Below are positions 44,277 to 52,582 of a DNA stretch of 64,000 nucleotides, one piece after another. The notes under the pieces are model-generated. The model did not search any database, was not told the DNA's origin, and saw nothing but the letters and a program-made list of their open reading frames with translations. Origin of the DNA: SIRX01 sp965213905 (lineage in GTDB: Bacteria > Actinomycetota > Rubrobacteria > Rubrobacterales > Rubrobacteraceae); the NCBI GenBank assembly GCA_965213905.1, contig OZ243922.1, positions 1,922,001 to 1,986,000 on the forward strand, given 5' to 3'. The position numbers were made by a program, and so were the translations under genes. Positions within the stretch are counted from its first letter, which is position 1, and every line of letters starts with the position of its first letter.

Positions 44277-45194
44277 TTGGGAGTAATAGACAAAGCCATA
44301 GCGAGCTCGGTCAAGGTAATACCACGGCCGGTAGTAAAGAAGATCTCCAGCCGCTACATCGCGGGCGAGAAACTGGATGAAGCCGTCGAGGTGATCCGGG
44401 ACCTCAACCACCAGGGCTGCGTCGCCACCGTGGACGTGCTCGGCGAGAGCACCGAAGACGAGCAGGACGCCGCCGGTAAACTCCAAGAGTACAAGGAAGT
44501 CGTGGACGTCCTGGACGAACACGACCTCGACTCCGGCATCTCGGTAAAACTCACCGGGCTCGGTTTGGTCTTCGACGAAGAGGTTTGCCGCAAGAACCTG
44601 GAAGAGATCATCACCTATACCGGTGAGCACAACCGCTTCGTGCGCATAGACATGGAGGACTCGCCTTATACGGGGACGACGGTACAGATCGCCATAGACA
44701 TGCACGAGAAATACGGGAACGTCGGGACCGTAATACAGGCCTACATGCGCCGCAGCCTGAAAGACATCGGGCGCCTCGCCGAAGCCGGCGTAACCGCCCG
44801 GTTGTGCAAAGGCATCTACGACGAGCCGCGCGAGATGGCCTATAAAGACTTCGAGACCGTCCGGCAGAACTACATACTGCTCCTTGAGGAGATGCTCAAG
44901 TCCGGCACCTACGTCGGCATCGCCACCCACGACGAGTTCCTGATCTGGCACGCTTTGCGCCTCATCCACCAGCTAGACGTGCCGAAAGAAAACTACGAGT
45001 TCCAGATGCTCCTCGGGGTGGACGAAGAACTGCGGAGCATCCTGGTGAACGCCGGCCACAAGCTGCGGGTGTATGTACCGTTCGGGGATGACTGGTACGA
45101 GTATTCAACGCGCCGGTTGCAAGAGAACCCAAAGATCGCGCGCTACGTCGCCGAAGACGTGGTCGAGAGCATGCTGAGTTACGTCAAGAGCTAG
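44277..45194 (+). CDS. proline dehydrogenase
   Basis: A 305-residue flavoprotein that oxidises proline to pyrroline-5-carboxylate. It keeps the barrel motifs CVATVDVLGESTEDEQDAAGK, ISVKLTGLGLVFDE, RIDMEDSPYTGTTVQIA, CKGIYDEP and the C-terminal YVPFGDDWYEYSTRRLQENPK of monofunctional ProDH. The start is TTG with an AAAGGAAG SD. It lies between putP and the P5C dehydrogenase, so the two steps are carried out by separate proteins. Confidence 0.93.
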   Translation: MGVIDKAIASSVKVIPRPVVKKISSRYIAGEKLDEAVEVIRDLNHQGCVATVDVLGESTEDEQDAAGKLQEYKEVVDVLDEHDLDSGISVKLTGLGLVFDEEVCRKNLEEIITYTGEHNRFVRIDMEDSPYTGTTVQIAIDMHEKYGNVGTVIQAYMRRSLKDIGRLAEAGVTARLCKGIYDEPREMAYKDFETVRQNYILLLEEMLKSGTYVGIATHDEFLIWHALRLIHQLDVPKENYEFQMLLGVDEELRSILVNAGHKLRVYVPFGDDWYEYSTRRLQENPKIARYVAEDVVESMLSYVKS

Positions 45195-45208
45195 AACCGG
45201 AGGACAGA

Positions 45209-46759
45209 ATGGCACTCCCACCTTACAGCAACGAGGTCTACCTCGACTGGACAGACGAGGCGAACCAGAATGCGATGCGGACCGCCCTCCAGAAAGTAGA
45301 GGGTCAGCTAGGCAAAAGCTACCCGCTAATTATCGGGGGCAAAGAAATCGAGACGGACGGGGAAATAACCTCCGTCAACCCGGCGGCGCCGTCGCAGCTC
45401 GTCGGCCACATCGCCAGCGCCACCGTGCAGGAAGCGGACATGGCTTTAGAGACGGCCACCAAGACCTTCGAGACGTGGAGCCGGACGGCGCCGGAAGCCC
45501 GGGCGCGAATCCTGCTGCGGGCGGCGGCGATCATGCGTCGGCGCAAGTTCGAGCTGCTGGCCTGGGAGGTCTACGAGGGCGGCAAGCCCTGGGGCGAGGC
45601 CGACGCCCAGGTGGCCGAGGCCATAGACTTCCTCGAATACTACGCCCGGGAGATGCTGCGCCTAAAAGACGGGAAAGGACTCTACTCCGTCGCCGGCGAG
45701 GAGAACCAGTATTTCTACGGGGCTATGGGCGTGGGGGTCATCATCGCGCCGTGGAACTTCCCAACCGCCATCCTCACGGGGATGTCGGCTGCGGCCATCG
45801 TCACCGGCAACACTATAGTCCTCAAGCCTTCCGAGTACACCTCGGTTATCGGGGCGCAGGTCGCGGAGATCTTCGCGGAAGCCGGTCTGCCGGAAGGGGT
45901 GTTGAACTTCTGTCCGGGATACGGCGGCGACATCGGGGACTACCTCGTCGAAGACAACCGGACGCGTTTCATCTCGTTTACCGGTTCAATGCAGACGGGG
46001 CTCAGGATCAACGAGCTGGCGGCCAAGCAGCAAGAGGGTCAGCGCTGGATCAAGCGGATAATAGCCGAGATGGGTGGAAAAGACGCCCTCGTAGTGGACG
46101 ACTCCGCCGACCTAGATTCCGCCGCCGACGACCTCGTAAAAAGCGCCTACGGCTATGCCGGCCAGAAGTGCTCCGCCGCCAGCCGCGGCATCCTCCACGC
46201 CGACGTCTACGACGAAGTGCTCGAAAAAGTCGTCGAGAAAACCCGCGCCCTCAAAGTCGGCGCTCCGGAATCTCCAGACGTCACGGTGGGACCCATCCAG
46301 AACGAGCCCCAGTTCGAGAAGGTCGCGGGCTACATAGACTCCGGCAAGCAGCAGGCCGACCGCGTGCTCGGCAACGACCCCGGAGATAAAGGAGATGGGT
46401 ACTTCGTAAGCCCGACCATCTTCGAGACGGATCAGAACGCGAGGATAGCGCGCGAGGAGATCTTCGGCCCCGTTCTCTCCATAATGAAAGCCCGCAACTT
46501 CGACGAAGCCTTAGGCATGGTCAACGAGCTACCCTACGGCCTCACCGGCGGCGTCTACTCCAAAAACCGCGACCACCTGGAGAAAGCCCGCACCGAGTTC
46601 CGCGCCGGCAACGTCTACTTCAACCGCACGATAACCGGAGCACTGGTAGGAGTGCAGCCCTTCGGAGGCTTCGGCATGAGCGGCACCGACTCCAAAGCCG
46701 GCGGCCCCGACTACCTGCCGCTGCACATGCTCCCGAGGACGGTGGTAGAGAGGTTCTAA
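45209..46759 (+). CDS. pruA: L-glutamate gamma-semialdehyde dehydrogenase
   Basis: A 516-residue RocA/PruA-type enzyme that converts glutamate semialdehyde to glutamate. Motifs are GVGVIIAPWNFPTAILTGM (NAD site), ISFTGSMQTGLRI, the general base region AEMGGKDALVVDDSAD, the catalytic Cys in GYAGQKCSAASR and FGPVLSIMK. It closes the proline operon. A decayed second copy of its last 17 codons plus an upstream patch lies at 48060-48158, after the accessory genes. Confidence 0.95.
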   Translation: MALPPYSNEVYLDWTDEANQNAMRTALQKVEGQLGKSYPLIIGGKEIETDGEITSVNPAAPSQLVGHIASATVQEADMALETATKTFETWSRTAPEARARILLRAAAIMRRRKFELLAWEVYEGGKPWGEADAQVAEAIDFLEYYAREMLRLKDGKGLYSVAGEENQYFYGAMGVGVIIAPWNFPTAILTGMSAAAIVTGNTIVLKPSEYTSVIGAQVAEIFAEAGLPEGVLNFCPGYGGDIGDYLVEDNRTRFISFTGSMQTGLRINELAAKQQEGQRWIKRIIAEMGGKDALVVDDSADLDSAADDLVKSAYGYAGQKCSAASRGILHADVYDEVLEKVVEKTRALKVGAPESPDVTVGPIQNEPQFEKVAGYIDSGKQQADRVLGNDPGDKGDGYFVSPTIFETDQNARIAREEIFGPVLSIMKARNFDEALGMVNELPYGLTGGVYSKNRDHLEKARTEFRAGNVYFNRTITGALVGVQPFGGFGMSGTDSKAGGPDYLPLHMLPRTVVERF

Positions 46760-46792
46760 GTAAAGCTCCGCGGTATATGATTAGGCTGGATT

Positions 46793-47020
46793 ATGGACTG
46801 GCGTGATCACATTACGGTGGACCCGGAAATTTGCCACGGCAAGCCTGGCATCAAAGGCACCCAGGTTATGGTATCCGTTGTCCTCGACAACCTCGCGGCA
46901 GGAGAGACGGTTGAAGAGATCACGTCGAGCTATCCTCCCCTCAACCATGAGGGCGTGCAAGCGACTATCGCTTACGCTACGGACTTGGCGCGAGAACGTA
47001 TCGTAGATATGCTGGCGTAA
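46793..47020 (+). CDS. DUF433 family protein (probable antitoxin)
   Basis: A 75-residue protein of the DUF433 family: ITVDPEICHGKPGIKGTQVMVSVVLDNLAAGETVEEITSSYPPLNHEGVQATIAYATDLARERI. Such proteins are often found beside DUF5615 PIN-like toxins and act as presumed antitoxins. The matching toxin frame follows eight bases later but is truncated. The start is ATG with AGGCTGG as a weak SD. Confidence 0.85.
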   Translation: MDWRDHITVDPEICHGKPGIKGTQVMVSVVLDNLAAGETVEEITSSYPPLNHEGVQATIAYATDLARERIVDMLA

Positions 47021-47028
47021 GCCCTCGC

Positions 47029-47109
47029 GTGAGGTTCAAAGTCGATGAGAACCTTCCGGTCGATTTGGCAGAAGAGCTGAGCATAACGGGACAGGAGATA
47101 CAATTATGA
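47029..47109 (+). pseudogene. truncated DUF5615 toxin fragment
   Basis: GTG 47029 opens a 26-codon frame that reads VRFKVDENLPVDLAEELSITGQ before a stop at 47107-47109. RFKVDENLPVDLAEEL is the standard N-terminus of DUF5615 (PIN-like) toxins, which normally run to about 110-120 residues. The frame breaks where the AT-rich gene at 47106 begins, so the toxin was probably cut off by an insertion or deletion at about 47080-47100. Confidence 0.7.
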
Positions 47110-48035
47110 ACGACCCGTTGGTTCGTAAACGTGAAGAAGCACTTAAGATAGTAGGGCATCTTTTAGAAGAACGGGACGAAGACCTCCGTCTACTAATTTC
47201 TGCCAAAGAACTTCTGAAGACACAGACGAAGTTTATTAACAGAATAAGCGAAGAGATAGAGAATCCAGACATAGATACTTCTTTGGTAATTCGGTGCGTA
47301 GCTAAGAAAACTCAGGAGTCACTATCATCCATAGTAGCTTTAGTAGAAGACGACCGAGCTTACTACGGAATACCTCTCCTAAGACCAATGTGCGAAGAAC
47401 TTATCTTCGTAAGATTCATCAAGACTCTGCCGACTAACGAAGCCAACGAATTTTTAAGAGAGAAATCTCACCTTGAACTTCTGGAAGGCTTGAAAGCGCA
47501 AGGCGAGTTCTTTACCAAGCAGCAAGAACTCTTTTTGCGCAATCGGCCACCAGAACCCAAGAAGCATCCTGCAGAGACAAAGCATCTCGCCCCCTTGATT
47601 AAGGAACAAAAGAGAAAGTTGAAGGACCTAGGTAGAACCTTGGGGTGGGTGCAGAGGGCAAAAGACAGGCCACTACCCACCGTTCGGTATATGGCTAAGA
47701 TTACAGACAGCTTAGACGCCTACGAATTTTTCTATCATGCAGCTTCTAGCGCTGTTCACGCCAACCTTCATAATCTGTTTCGAATGGTATGGGGCAACCG
47801 AGAAACAAATTTACACTCTATCACCAACCGCAACTTCGATACATACTATCGTAAGTTTGCGCTAGTTTATGGGGCCTGGGTTGCTACAGAAGTAGTGTTC
47901 GAGATCATAAACCAATTTCCTGATAAGTGGCCCAAAGAAGAGGACGACGCCTACAATATTTGGTTAGCTTTCTTGATCGAACCTGCAGTTCGACACTGCT
48001 TCCCCCCTATTGTGACCGAACGAGAGTTGCGCTGA
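47106..48035 (+). CDS. DUF5677-like hypothetical protein (AT-rich, accessory)
   Basis: A 309-residue protein similar in its middle to DUF5677 proteins (AYYGIPLLRPMCEELIFVRFIKTLP; EFFYHAASSAVHANLHNLFRMVWG). It is mostly helical and has no signal peptide. Codon use is clearly richer in A/T than the neighbours (many AGA, TTA, ACT, AAA), which suggests recent transfer. Function unknown; relatives occur in defence and mobile islands. The ATG overlaps the end of the broken toxin frame. Confidence 0.65.
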   Translation: MNDPLVRKREEALKIVGHLLEERDEDLRLLISAKELLKTQTKFINRISEEIENPDIDTSLVIRCVAKKTQESLSSIVALVEDDRAYYGIPLLRPMCEELIFVRFIKTLPTNEANEFLREKSHLELLEGLKAQGEFFTKQQELFLRNRPPEPKKHPAETKHLAPLIKEQKRKLKDLGRTLGWVQRAKDRPLPTVRYMAKITDSLDAYEFFYHAASSAVHANLHNLFRMVWGNRETNLHSITNRNFDTYYRKFALVYGAWVATEVVFEIINQFPDKWPKEEDDAYNIWLAFLIEPAVRHCFPPIVTERELR

Positions 48036-48059
48036 AATAACTAACTTTCTGAGATGGCG

Positions 48060-48158
48060 CACATCTACTATCAACCGTCCCAGCAGTGGCTCCAAAGTCG
48101 GCGGCCTGACTATCTACCTCTACACATGCTCCCTAGGACCGTGGTCGAGAGGTTCTGA
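48060..48158 (+). pseudogene. decayed second copy of the pruA 3' end
   Basis: The codons at 48105-48155 translate to the same final 17 residues as pruA (PDYLPLHMLPRTVVERF) plus a stop, yet eight of 17 codons differ, all at third positions. TCCAAAG-CGGCGGC precedes with a one-base deletion, and 48062-48080 resembles pruA 46613-46631, so an internal stretch of about 50 bases is missing. It is a fragment of a related pruA, not a recent duplicate. Confidence 0.8.
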
Positions 48159-48163
48159 AACTG

Positions 48164-48580
48164 TCAGCCACGGAAGAAGGGGTTCAGCAACCTGACGCCA
48201 CTGCGCTCGACATCGGCGGTGTTACGAGTCACGAAGGTCATGTTCATCACCTTGGCTGTAGCTGCTATGAGGCCGTCCTGGGAGGAGATCGGGTCAGGCG
48301 CGTTTATCCGGCCCCATTCTTCGGATATCTCTTCGTCAATAGGCAGGATGCGATCAGCGTACCGGCGACGGAGCTTAGCTAGCCAGTTTTCGAGGTGTCT
48401 AGCCTGGACTGGATCCCGCCTCCTCAAATTTTCGATACCTTGACGGATTTCGCCGACTACCAGGACGCTGAGATACAGGTCCTTGTCTTCAACCGTAGAG
48501 AGCCAGCGTGTGACGTTGGCGTTGGCCCGTCTTCCTTTGCGCCCTTCCGAAACGACATTAGTGTCCAGTAAGAAGCTCAA
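48164..48580 (-). CDS. vapC: VapC-family PIN-domain toxin
   Basis: A 138-residue PIN ribonuclease. Acidic residues expected for metal binding are in FLLDTNVVSE (D6), VVGEIRQGIENL, and DGLIAATAKVMNMTFVTRNTADV. VapC toxins cut tRNA or rRNA when free of antitoxin. The gene starts inside the end of the antitoxin gene (four-base overlap), the usual arrangement. It ends six bases from the decayed pruA fragment. Confidence 0.88.
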   Translation of the reverse strand: MSFLLDTNVVSEGRKGRRANANVTRWLSTVEDKDLYLSVLVVGEIRQGIENLRRRDPVQARHLENWLAKLRRRYADRILPIDEEISEEWGRINAPDPISSQDGLIAATAKVMNMTFVTRNTADVERSGVRLLNPFFRG

Positions 48581-48843
48581 GAGGTATCTTCGATGCCAAG
48601 GTCCACTTCCCGCGGGAAGTCATTTGGTGGACGCTCGGCGACGATGTGCTCCAGCCCTTCCGGCGCGCTCATCAAAAACTCTTTGAAGTCCTGTTTATTA
48701 CCCGACAACCGCCTATACTCTTCTGCCGGGACTACCACTACTACTTCCTCTCCGTGCCGCGTAACCGTCTGCGGCCCGTCTTCCTGTGCTCTACGAACCA
48801 ACTCGCTGAACTTCTGCTTCGCTTCTTGTAGCTGCCAGGACAC
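48577..48843 (-). CDS. vapB: Phd/YefM-type antitoxin of the VapC toxin
   Basis: An 88-residue Phd/YefM antitoxin: SWQLQEAKQKFSELVRRAQEDGPQTVTRHGEEVVVVVPAEEYRRL binds DNA, and the C-terminal tail would clamp VapC. I chose GTG 48843, five bases after GAGG, since SWQLQEAK matches the usual N-terminus; TTG 48855 would add four residues. A TCTAG/CTAGA palindrome upstream is a likely operator. Confidence 0.85.
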   Translation of the reverse strand: MSWQLQEAKQKFSELVRRAQEDGPQTVTRHGEEVVVVVPAEEYRRLSGNKQDFKEFLMSAPEGLEHIVAERPPNDFPREVDLGIEDTS

Positions 48844-48859
48844 TTCACACCTCAATCTG

Positions 48860-48874
48860 TCTAGTCAATCTAGA
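48860..48874. promoter_or_regulatory. palindrome upstream of vapBC, probable operator
   Basis: TCTAG-TCAAT-CTAGA is a perfect inverted repeat 17 bases upstream of the antitoxin start. Antitoxin operators are commonly short palindromes of this kind. Confidence 0.5.
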
Positions 48875-48916
48875 ATTTACCATAGAGTTGGAGAAAAGTC
48901 ACCACCCTTTGCGTGC

Positions 48917-48922
48917 TAGAAT
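48917..48922 (+). promoter_or_regulatory. -10 box for a leaderless acyl-CoA carboxylase transcript
   Basis: TAGAAT lies eight bases before ATG 48931. No SD precedes that ATG, so transcription probably starts at the codon itself. Confidence 0.55.
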
Positions 48923-48930
48923 GCCGGGCT

Positions 48931-50505
48931 ATGCAGGATGAAAGGTTAGGGGAAAACACCACCGCCGGGAAGATCGAAGGCCTGGAGAAACTCCGGGTAG
49001 AAGCGGCGCATCCTGCACCCGAGGAAGCTGTTGAACGGCAGAGGGCGAAGGGGAAGCTAACCGCCCGCGAGCGGATCGAGCTTCTGTTGGACGAAGGTAC
49101 TTTCGTAGAGCTGGATCGCTACCGGGTGCATCGCTCCTACAACTTCGGATTGGAGAAGAACCGGCCGCTGGGAGACGGCGTTATCACCGGCTACGGTGAG
49201 GTGATGGGCCGGAAGGTCTGCGTGTTCTCGCAGGACTTTACGGTGTTCGGGGGGTCTCTAGGTGAGATCTACGCGCAGAAGATCTGCAAGGTGATGGATC
49301 TGGCCCTCAAGACCGGCTGCCCGGTAGTCGGCATCAACGACTCCGGCGGGGCGCGAATTCAGGAGGGCGTCGTCTCGCTCGCCGGGTACGCGGACATCTT
49401 CCATCGGAATGTTCAGGCATCTGGGGTGATACCCCAGATCTCCGTGGTAATGGGTCCTTGCGCCGGGGGCGCCGTCTACTCGCCGGCGATCACGGACTTC
49501 ATCTTCATGGTCGAAGAAACGAGCCACATGTTCATCACCGGCCCGGACGTCATAAAGAGCGTAACCGGCGAGGACGTTACCCAAGAGGAACTCGGCGGCG
49601 CCGGGACCCACAACACCACGAGCGGCGTCGCCCACTTCTCCGCTCCCGATGAAGAGACGTGCCTGGAGGACGTGCGCTACCTGCTCTCCTTCCTGCCGGA
49701 GAACAACCTGGAGAGCACCCCGTACTTCGAGCCCGAAGACTCGCCGGAACGGAAAGATGAGGAGTTGGCGACGCTCGTACCGGACTCGGCGAACCGTCCC
49801 TACGACATCCGGCGGGCGATAGAGCTGACGGTAGACGACGAGGAGTTCTTCGAGGTGCAGGAAGGCTGGGCCCAGAACCTGGTCGTGGGCTTTGCTCGGT
49901 TGGATGGACATGCCGTCGGGGTTGTTGGGAACCAGCCGGCGGTGCTGGCGGGGACGCTTGACATAGACGCGAGCACGAAGGGGGCGCGTTTCGTGCGCTT
50001 CTGCGACGCTTTCAATGTTCCGCTCGTTACGTTCGTGGATGTACCGGGGTTTATGCCGGGTACGGATCAGGAATGGGGCGGCATTATCCGGCACGGGGCG
50101 AAGTTGCTCTACGCCTACTCCGAGGCGACGGTACCCATGATGACGGTCATCACCAGGAAAGCCTACGGTGGGGCCTACGACGTCATGTGTTCCAAGCACA
50201 TCGGGGCGGACGTAAACGTGGCGTGGCCGACGGGGGAGATCGCGGTGATGGGCGCCCCGGCTGCGGTCGGAGTCATCTTCCGCCGTCAGATAGCAGATGC
50301 CGAAAACCCCGAAGAGAAGCGCAAAGAGCTAATAGCCGACTACGAAGAGCGGTTTAACAACCCCCTGATCGCTGCTGAGATGGGCTACATAGACGACGTG
50401 ATAGATCCGCGCGAGACCCGACCGTACCTCGTAAAAGCCTTGCAGATGATCCGCACCAAACGCCCCGAACGTCCGCCGCGCAAACACGGGAACATCCCTC
50501 TGTGA
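48931..50505 (+). CDS. acyl-CoA carboxylase beta subunit (carboxyltransferase)
   Basis: A 524-residue carboxyltransferase of the PccB/AccD type. It carries ARERIELLLDEGTFVELDRYRVHRSYNFG, the oxyanion region GINDSGGARIQEGVVSLAGYADIF, GPCAGGAVYSPAITDF, and the second half VTFVDVPGFMPGTDQEWGGIIRHGAKLLYAYSEATVP with ITRKAYGGAYDVM. It moves the carboxyl group from biotin to acetyl-, propionyl- or a longer acyl-CoA; which one is not clear. ATG 48931 is preferred to TTG 48913 because of the -10 box. It forms an operon with the alpha subunit gene. Confidence 0.92.
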   Translation: MQDERLGENTTAGKIEGLEKLRVEAAHPAPEEAVERQRAKGKLTARERIELLLDEGTFVELDRYRVHRSYNFGLEKNRPLGDGVITGYGEVMGRKVCVFSQDFTVFGGSLGEIYAQKICKVMDLALKTGCPVVGINDSGGARIQEGVVSLAGYADIFHRNVQASGVIPQISVVMGPCAGGAVYSPAITDFIFMVEETSHMFITGPDVIKSVTGEDVTQEELGGAGTHNTTSGVAHFSAPDEETCLEDVRYLLSFLPENNLESTPYFEPEDSPERKDEELATLVPDSANRPYDIRRAIELTVDDEEFFEVQEGWAQNLVVGFARLDGHAVGVVGNQPAVLAGTLDIDASTKGARFVRFCDAFNVPLVTFVDVPGFMPGTDQEWGGIIRHGAKLLYAYSEATVPMMTVITRKAYGGAYDVMCSKHIGADVNVAWPTGEIAVMGAPAAVGVIFRRQIADAENPEEKRKELIADYEERFNNPLIAAEMGYIDDVIDPRETRPYLVKALQMIRTKRPERPPRKHGNIPL

Positions 50506-50506
50506 T

Positions 50507-50537
50507 AGCTTTCAGCCGTCAGCTTTCAGCTTTCAGC
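50507..50537 (+). repeat. short direct repeats AGCTTTCAGC
   Basis: AGCTTTCAGC occurs at 50507-50516 and 50521-50530, followed by TTTCAGC. It begins one base after the carboxylase stop codon. The role is unknown; it may be a small dispersed intergenic repeat. Confidence 0.5.
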
Positions 50538-50568
50538 AAAAACTTCTTGAGTTCCAGGCACGGGACGA

Positions 50569-50814
50569 ATGTCTGACAATCGGCACGAGGCAAAAGGACT
50601 GCCGTCTGCCGGGATACAGCCTGCACCAACGCCGGAGGAAGCCGCCGCCATAATGGCCGCGCTAGAAACCTTTCGGGAAGACGGGAAGGACGTGGCGCCA
50701 ACGGTCAAGCGCAGTCTTTGGCGGCTGGCGGGTTTGCTCGGGCGTCCGGTCCCGCCGGGGATGAAACTCGAAGGCTCGTTGTGGGCTTACAGGGGATGGG
50801 AGGGTCAGGTCTAG
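50569..50814 (+). CDS. small acyl-CoA carboxylase-associated protein (possible epsilon subunit)
   Basis: An 81-residue protein in the gap between the beta and alpha carboxylase genes. The stretch PTPEEAAAIMAALETF resembles the start of actinobacterial AccE/epsilon subunits, which bind the beta subunit. The C-terminal half is basic with SLWAYRGW. The stop abuts the alpha gene. Assignment is by position and a short motif, so it is tentative. Confidence 0.55.
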   Translation: MSDNRHEAKGLPSAGIQPAPTPEEAAAIMAALETFREDGKDVAPTVKRSLWRLAGLLGRPVPPGMKLEGSLWAYRGWEGQV

Positions 50815-52539
50815 GTGTTCGAGAAGGTACTGGTAGCGAACCGGGGTGAGATCTCCGTCCGCATCATCCGCGCCTTGCGGGAGATGGGCGTCGCAAGCGT
50901 AGCCGTCTACTCGGATATAGACCGGGAGGCGTTGCACACCCGACTGGCCGACGAGGCGTACCACGTCGGGCCGACACCGGCCAACGAGAGCTACCTGAAC
51001 ATAGAGAAGCTGGTCGAGGTGGCGCAGAGTTCGGGCGCCGAAGCGGTGCATCCGGGCTACGGATTTCTGGCTGAGAGTGCGCCGCTTGCACGGGCGGTTA
51101 CGGAGGCGGGTCTCACCTGGATCGGGCCGCACCCCGAAGCCATAGAAGCGATGGGCTCCAAGGTCGAGAGCCGCCGGATCATGGCCGATGCCGGAGTCCC
51201 CATAACGCCCGGCACGGAAAAAGCCGTGGAGTCCGCAGACGCCGTCCCGGAGTTCGCCTCCGAACACGGCTACCCGGTCGCGGTAAAGGCTTCTGCCGGT
51301 GGCGGCGGTAAGGGCTTCGCCGTGGCGCAAGACGAGACCGAGGCGGAGTCGGCGTTCGACCGGGCGAGTCGCGAAGGCGAAATGTACTTCGGGGATGGGG
51401 CGGTGTACCTGGAGAAGTATCTGCCCGGGCCGCGACACATCGAGATCCAGGTCGTGTGCGACAAGCACGGCAACGCCATCCACCTCGGGGAGCGGGACTG
51501 CTCGATCCAGCGTAGGCACCAGAAGCTGGTCGAAGAATGTCCGTCCCCGGTGATGGACTCCAAGATGCGCGAAGAGATGGGACAGGCCACGGTGAAGGCT
51601 GCTGGATCCGTCGGCTACGATAGCGTCGGTACCGTAGAGTTCCTGGTGCAAGACGACGAGTTCTACTTCCTGGAGATGAACACCCGAGTGCAGGTCGAGC
51701 ATCCCGTAACCGAGGAGGTAACGGGCGTAGACATCGTCCAGACCGGCATTCGCGTCGCCGCCGGCGAAGAGCTGCCGATAAAGCAGGAAGACGTATCCTG
51801 GCGGGGCCACGCCATCGAAGTGCGGGTAAATGCCGAGGACGCCACGAGCGACTTCGTCCCGAGTCCCGGTGAGGTGGCTGTGTACGAGGAGCCGAGAGGT
51901 CCCGGAGTCCGGGTGGACTCTTCGCTGCGGGGGCCGGGTTCGGTTCCTGAGTCCTACGACCCGCTGTTCGCCAAGCTCATCGTTCGTGGCGCAGATAGGC
52001 CGGGTGCGCTGGCGCGCCTGCGACGGGCGCTCGCAGAGTTCAGAATAGAGGGTATCGCCACGACGCTGCCGTTTTTTAGGGCTCTACTGGACGACGAGGT
52101 TTTTGTCTCCGGCGACTACACGACGGGTTTTATCGCGGAGCGGTTGGAGGAGTTAGAGATCGAAGCCGACTCTATAGGAGAAGCCGGTGAAACCTCTGGT
52201 AAGAGCGCCCGGGAGGTCGAGGTGGAGGTCAACGGGAAGCTCTTCCGGGTGCGGGTTTATTCGGAGGAGCAGGCTGATGGAAAGCCGCAGCGGCGGGGTG
52301 GGGGTGCGCGGCGGTCGGCGGCCAGTGAGGGAACGGTTGCGGCCCCGATGCAGGGTACGATCGTGAAGGTGCTTGTCGAGGAAGGTCAGGAAGTAGAGGC
52401 TGACGAGCCGGTCTGCGTGCTGGAGGCGATGAAGATGGAGAGTGAGATCCGGGCGGGCAGCGAAGGCACGGTCTCTGAGGTCCACGTCGGGACCGGACAG
52501 GCCGTGCGGGCCGGCGAGCCACTGGTCACGCTAGATTAG
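50815..52539 (+). CDS. acyl-CoA carboxylase alpha subunit (biotin carboxylase + BCCP)
   Basis: A 574-residue protein with an N-terminal biotin carboxylase (VLVANRGEISVRIIRALREMG; ASAGGGGKGFAVAQDE; HIEIQVVCDKHGNAIHLGERDCSIQRRHQKLVEE; FLEMNTRVQVEHPVTEEVTG), an Arg/Gly linker, and a C-terminal biotinyl domain with Lys540 in LEAMKMES. It loads CO2 on biotin for the beta subunit. GTG starts right after the epsilon-like gene stop. Confidence 0.93.
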   Translation: MFEKVLVANRGEISVRIIRALREMGVASVAVYSDIDREALHTRLADEAYHVGPTPANESYLNIEKLVEVAQSSGAEAVHPGYGFLAESAPLARAVTEAGLTWIGPHPEAIEAMGSKVESRRIMADAGVPITPGTEKAVESADAVPEFASEHGYPVAVKASAGGGGKGFAVAQDETEAESAFDRASREGEMYFGDGAVYLEKYLPGPRHIEIQVVCDKHGNAIHLGERDCSIQRRHQKLVEECPSPVMDSKMREEMGQATVKAAGSVGYDSVGTVEFLVQDDEFYFLEMNTRVQVEHPVTEEVTGVDIVQTGIRVAAGEELPIKQEDVSWRGHAIEVRVNAEDATSDFVPSPGEVAVYEEPRGPGVRVDSSLRGPGSVPESYDPLFAKLIVRGADRPGALARLRRALAEFRIEGIATTLPFFRALLDDEVFVSGDYTTGFIAERLEELEIEADSIGEAGETSGKSAREVEVEVNGKLFRVRVYSEEQADGKPQRRGGGARRSAASEGTVAAPMQGTIVKVLVEEGQEVEADEPVCVLEAMKMESEIRAGSEGTVSEVHVGTGQAVRAGEPLVTLD

Positions 52540-52582
52540 AAACCGGGGACTGGCCGGCAGGTGCTCGTCCCGTCAGCCCCCG

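Noticed and set aside
43227..44969. Antisense frame of 580 codons opposite putP and proline dehydrogenase
   Set aside because: It spans two real genes and is an effect of third-position G/C bias.
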